From positions 127,398-191,397 of the forward strand of contig CAYUQJ010000007.1 of assembly GCA_964446955.1 (NCBI GenBank): a stretch of 64,000 nucleotides of DNA. The letters are read 5' to 3'. The position numbers and the translations under genes are program-made. The notes beneath the pieces were generated by a model, which was given only the letters and a program-made list of their open reading frames with translations, was not told the origin of the DNA and did not search any database. Below are positions 61,311 to 64,000 of this stretch, one piece after another; within the stretch, counting starts at the first letter, position 1; the number at the start of each line of letters is the position of its first letter. The stretch is from Leptolinea sp964446955. GTDB lineage: Bacteria > Chloroflexota > Anaerolineae > Anaerolineales > Anaerolineaceae.

Positions 61311-61781
61311 ATGTCTCGACGCAATAAACCTGAAGCTCGTGAAGTTTATCCGGACCGCAAATATTCAAGCGTTCCTCTACAGTTACTGATCCATCGCGTA
61401 ATGCGCCGTGGAAAGAAAAGCACCGCTGAATCGCTGATCTATGATGCCATGGATATGGTGCAGGAAAAATCCGGAAAGAACCCGATTGAAGTCTATGACC
61501 TGGCTCTCAAGAATGTTGGGCCAATCATGGAAGTCCGTCCGCGCCGTGTTGGTGGTGCGACCTATCAGGTCCCCATGGAAGTACCTTCATCCCGCCGGAT
61601 GACCCTTGCCATGCGTTGGATCATTGATGCGGCCCGGTCTCGTACTGGCCGTTCATTTGCCGAAAAAATTTCTGCTGAGATTCTTGATGCTGCCAATAAC
61701 CAGGGTACTTCTGTTCGGAAACGCGAAGAAACCCACAAAATGGCCGAAGCCAACCGTGCTTTTTCGCACTACCGCGCCTGA
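61311..61781 (+). CDS. rpsG: 30S ribosomal protein S7
   Basis: 156 residues. Primary 16S rRNA binder of the 30S head. Contains MSRRNKPEAREVYPDRKYSS in part, LINRVM-like LIHRVMRRGKKSTAESL and ALRWIIDAARSRTGRSF in the form AMRWIIDAARS. SD GGAGAGAG before ATG. Second gene of the str operon. Confidence 0.96.
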   Translation: MSRRNKPEAREVYPDRKYSSVPLQLLIHRVMRRGKKSTAESLIYDAMDMVQEKSGKNPIEVYDLALKNVGPIMEVRPRRVGGATYQVPMEVPSSRRMTLAMRWIIDAARSRTGRSFAEKISAEILDAANNQGTSVRKREETHKMAEANRAFSHYRA

Positions 61782-61832
61782 TCTCCACGGAATATTAATA
61801 GAAGCTAGATATAAGAGAAGTAGGATTATTTG

Positions 61833-63902
61833 ATGGCGCGTAATTACCCCTTAGAGCGATACCGGAATATTGGAATTATCGCTCATATTGATGCCGGAAA
61901 GACCACCACAACGGAACGTATCCTGTACTATACAGGAAAGACGTACCGTCTGGGTAATGTTGATGAAGGCAATACTGTCACCGACTGGATGGTCCAGGAA
62001 CGCGAACGGGGAATTACGATCGTGTCTGCGGCTGTTACGGCGGAGTGGAAGGGATATCAGATCAATGTTATTGATACTCCCGGACACATTGATTTCACCG
62101 CTGAAGTGCAGCGTTCGCTGCGTGTTCTTGATGGTGGTGTAGTTGTTTTTGATTCTGTTCAGGGTGTTGAACCGCAGAGCGAGACAGTCTGGCGACAGGC
62201 TGACCGGTACGGAGTGCCGCGCATTTGCTTTGCCAACAAAATGGACCGGATCGGCGCGAGTTTCGAACGAACAGTGGAGAGTATCCGCCTACGGCTTGGT
62301 GCCAACCCGATCCCCATGCAACTCCCCATAGGGTCAGAATCGAATTTTAAAGGTGTTATTGACCTGCTTACCATGCAAGCCGTCATTTATGATGACGATC
62401 TGGGTAAGGAGGAAAAATATGTTGAAATTCCTTCTGAACTGAAAACCCAGGCTGAAGAAGCCCGGGCTTTCATGCTCGAAAAAATTGCCGAACTCGATGA
62501 TGACCTCACGGTAAAATTCCTTGAAGGGGAAGAGATTTCTATCGAAGAATTGAAGACAACCCTTCGAAAAGGGATTCTTGAGAACCGTGCCACTGCTGTA
62601 TTCACCGGATCGTCTTTAAAGAATAAAGGCGTTCAACAGGTGTTGGATGCGGTGATCGATTACCTTCCTTCGCCGCTTGATATACAGGCAGTCAAAGGAA
62701 CAAAACCGGAAACAGGCGAAGAAATTAGCCGCTCGGCTGAAGACGATGCTCCCATGAGCGCGTTGGTATTCAAGATCGTAACAGATCCGTATGTCGGCCG
62801 CTTGGCTTATTTCCGTGTCTATTCCGGAAAAATCACAGCCGGATCGATGGTTTACAATTCTGTCAAAGGTCGCAAAGAACGCATAGGCCGTCTTATCCGC
62901 ATGTATGCCGATCGCAGAGAAGACATTCAGGAAGTTCTGGCCGGTGATATCGCCGCTGTTCTTGGTTTGAAGGAAACATTTACAGGGGATACCCTCTGTG
63001 AAGCTTCTGACCCAATCACACTGGAGGCGATCACCTTCCCTGAACCGGTTATTTCTGTTGCCATTGAACCAAAAACAACGAACGACCAGGACAAAATGGC
63101 AGAGGCTTTACAAAAGTTGTCTGAAGAAGACCCGACTTTCCAGGTTGTTACGGATGAGAACACCGGTCAGACCATCATTAAAGGGATGGGCGAGCTTCAC
63201 CTGGATGTTCTGGTAGACAGAATGCTTCGGGAATTCCGTGTGCAGGCGAACATTGGTAATCCACGGGTTGCCTACCGCGAGACTATCACCCGGCCTGTGC
63301 AAAAGCACTCCTACAAATATGCCAAGCAATCTGGCGGACATGGTCAATATGGACACGTGGTCTTTAACCTTGAAAATGGCGAAACCGGTTCCGGAATTGT
63401 CTTCGAAGAAAAGATCACAGGTGGTGCCATTCCGCGTGAGTATATTCCCGCTGTTGAAAAAGGTGTCAAAGAAGCTGCGGAAAGCGGTGTGCTAGGCGGT
63501 TATCCTGTCACGGATATGAAGATCCAGTTGATTGACGGATCTTTCCATGAAGTTGACTCAAGCGAAATGGCTTTCAAGATGGCTGCTATTCTTGGTTTCA
63601 AAGAAGCCATGCAAAAAGGCGCCCCTGTTTTACTTGAACCGATCATGAAGGTTGAAGCAGTTGTTCCCGAAGAGTATTTTGGAGACGTTCTGGGGCAGCT
63701 CAGCTCACGCCGCGGCATAATTCAGTCAACAGAAGTACGCCAGGGTAACGCACAGTCAGTCCGATGTCAGGTCCCTCTGGCTGAGATGTTCGGTTATGCC
63801 ACTGACCTGCGGTCTTCAACCCAGGGACGCGGTGTTTTTACCATGGAATTTGATCACTACGCGCCGGTCTCCGAATCGGTGGCGGAAAAAGTTTTGAAAT
63901 AA
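61833..63902 (+). CDS. fusA: Elongation factor G
   Basis: 689 residues. Ribosomal translocase GTPase. G1 AHIDAGKTTTTERIL, switch I RGITIVSAAV, G3 DTPGHIDF, G4 NKMDR, then domains II-V including GMGELHLDV and HYAPV. ATG 61833 used (a TTG one codon earlier is also in frame). Third gene of the str operon. Confidence 0.96.
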   Translation: MARNYPLERYRNIGIIAHIDAGKTTTTERILYYTGKTYRLGNVDEGNTVTDWMVQERERGITIVSAAVTAEWKGYQINVIDTPGHIDFTAEVQRSLRVLDGGVVVFDSVQGVEPQSETVWRQADRYGVPRICFANKMDRIGASFERTVESIRLRLGANPIPMQLPIGSESNFKGVIDLLTMQAVIYDDDLGKEEKYVEIPSELKTQAEEARAFMLEKIAELDDDLTVKFLEGEEISIEELKTTLRKGILENRATAVFTGSSLKNKGVQQVLDAVIDYLPSPLDIQAVKGTKPETGEEISRSAEDDAPMSALVFKIVTDPYVGRLAYFRVYSGKITAGSMVYNSVKGRKERIGRLIRMYADRREDIQEVLAGDIAAVLGLKETFTGDTLCEASDPITLEAITFPEPVISVAIEPKTTNDQDKMAEALQKLSEEDPTFQVVTDENTGQTIIKGMGELHLDVLVDRMLREFRVQANIGNPRVAYRETITRPVQKHSYKYAKQSGGHGQYGHVVFNLENGETGSGIVFEEKITGGAIPREYIPAVEKGVKEAAESGVLGGYPVTDMKIQLIDGSFHEVDSSEMAFKMAAILGFKEAMQKGAPVLLEPIMKVEAVVPEEYFGDVLGQLSSRRGIIQSTEVRQGNAQSVRCQVPLAEMFGYATDLRSSTQGRGVFTMEFDHYAPVSESVAEKVLK

Positions 63903-63945
63903 TCCAACTATTACTACCTGCAATTATCAAGGAGAAGCGTACCAT

Positions 63946-64000
63946 ATGGCGAAGCAGAAATTTGACCGATCAAAACCGCATGTAAATGTGGGGACCATGG
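63946..64000 (+). CDS. tuf: Elongation factor Tu, N-terminal fragment
   Basis: 18 codons up to the window edge: MAKQKFDRSKPHVNVGTM, the invariant EF-Tu N terminus just before the G1 loop. AAGGAG lies 11 bases upstream. It continues the rpsL-rpsG-fusA operon. Confidence 0.9.
   Translation, partial: MAKQKFDRSKPHVNVGTM

Overview
The window looks like a chromosomal segment of a Chloroflexota bacterium, most likely class Anaerolineae. The signs are T/P-rich TPT-type linkers in exported proteins, a GT-C membrane protein fused to an NHL propeller (TIGR03663 type), several families common in that class (DUF402, DUF2085, DUF4126, lmo0937), strong Shine-Dalgarno sites inside operons mixed with apparently leaderless single genes, and an enlarged RpoB. 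This placement is inference from gene content. I see no transposase, CRISPR array, prophage or rRNA; there is one tRNA gene.

Layout. 1-1915: end of an ABC importer operon (permease, ATPase) plus a DUF402 protein. 1966-3988: four small membrane-protein genes on the minus strand. 4020-4210: an isolated promoter, 19-codon ORF and terminator. 4214-7188: phosphofructokinase, DNA photolyase, PspC protein. 7263-13115: a WbpD-E-B-A-like set for UDP-2,3-diacetamido-glucuronate and a divergent Wzx-like flippase. 13129-18447: YigZ, tRNA-Gly, YitT, TIGR03663-NHL. 18456-24518: GNAT, clpC-def-recF, convergent rsmG. 24579-31983: tandem GNATs behind a leader ORF, HAD, diguanylate cyclase, ACT protein, ferritin-like protein, a lipoprotein gene broken by an in-frame TAA, an intact lipoprotein. 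32160-41650: two alpha/beta hydrolases, rsgA, a MoxR/VWA (NorQ/NorD-like) pair divergent from an XdhC-like gene, DUF2202, aminotransferase. 41867-50493: HAD, YwaF-like, pentapeptide-repeat, a DUF389-SH3b fusion, hydrolase, WYL regulator with a perfect palindrome in its promoter, GH13_18 phosphorylase, cytidylate-kinase-like protein. 50500-52860: an AT-rich stretch with tiny genes. 52864-56528: SUMF1-like protein, DUF47-PiT phosphate uptake, RNHCP protein behind a Cys-rich leader ORF and a strong terminator. 56771-64000: rpoB, then rpsL-rpsG-fusA-tuf with its own promoter; rpoC is absent.

Working together: the 7-13 kb block and the 15-18 kb glycosyltransferase-like protein suggest production and export of a surface glycan. 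The 19.5-23.8 kb operon couples proteolysis, N-terminal processing and DNA repair. The right end is core transcription and translation. The points most worth checking are three small-ORF/hairpin loci (4.0, 24.6, 55.6 kb), a recurring leaderless gene organisation, the interrupted lipoprotein, repeat growth inside RpoB, and several palindromic or direct-repeat operator candidates.
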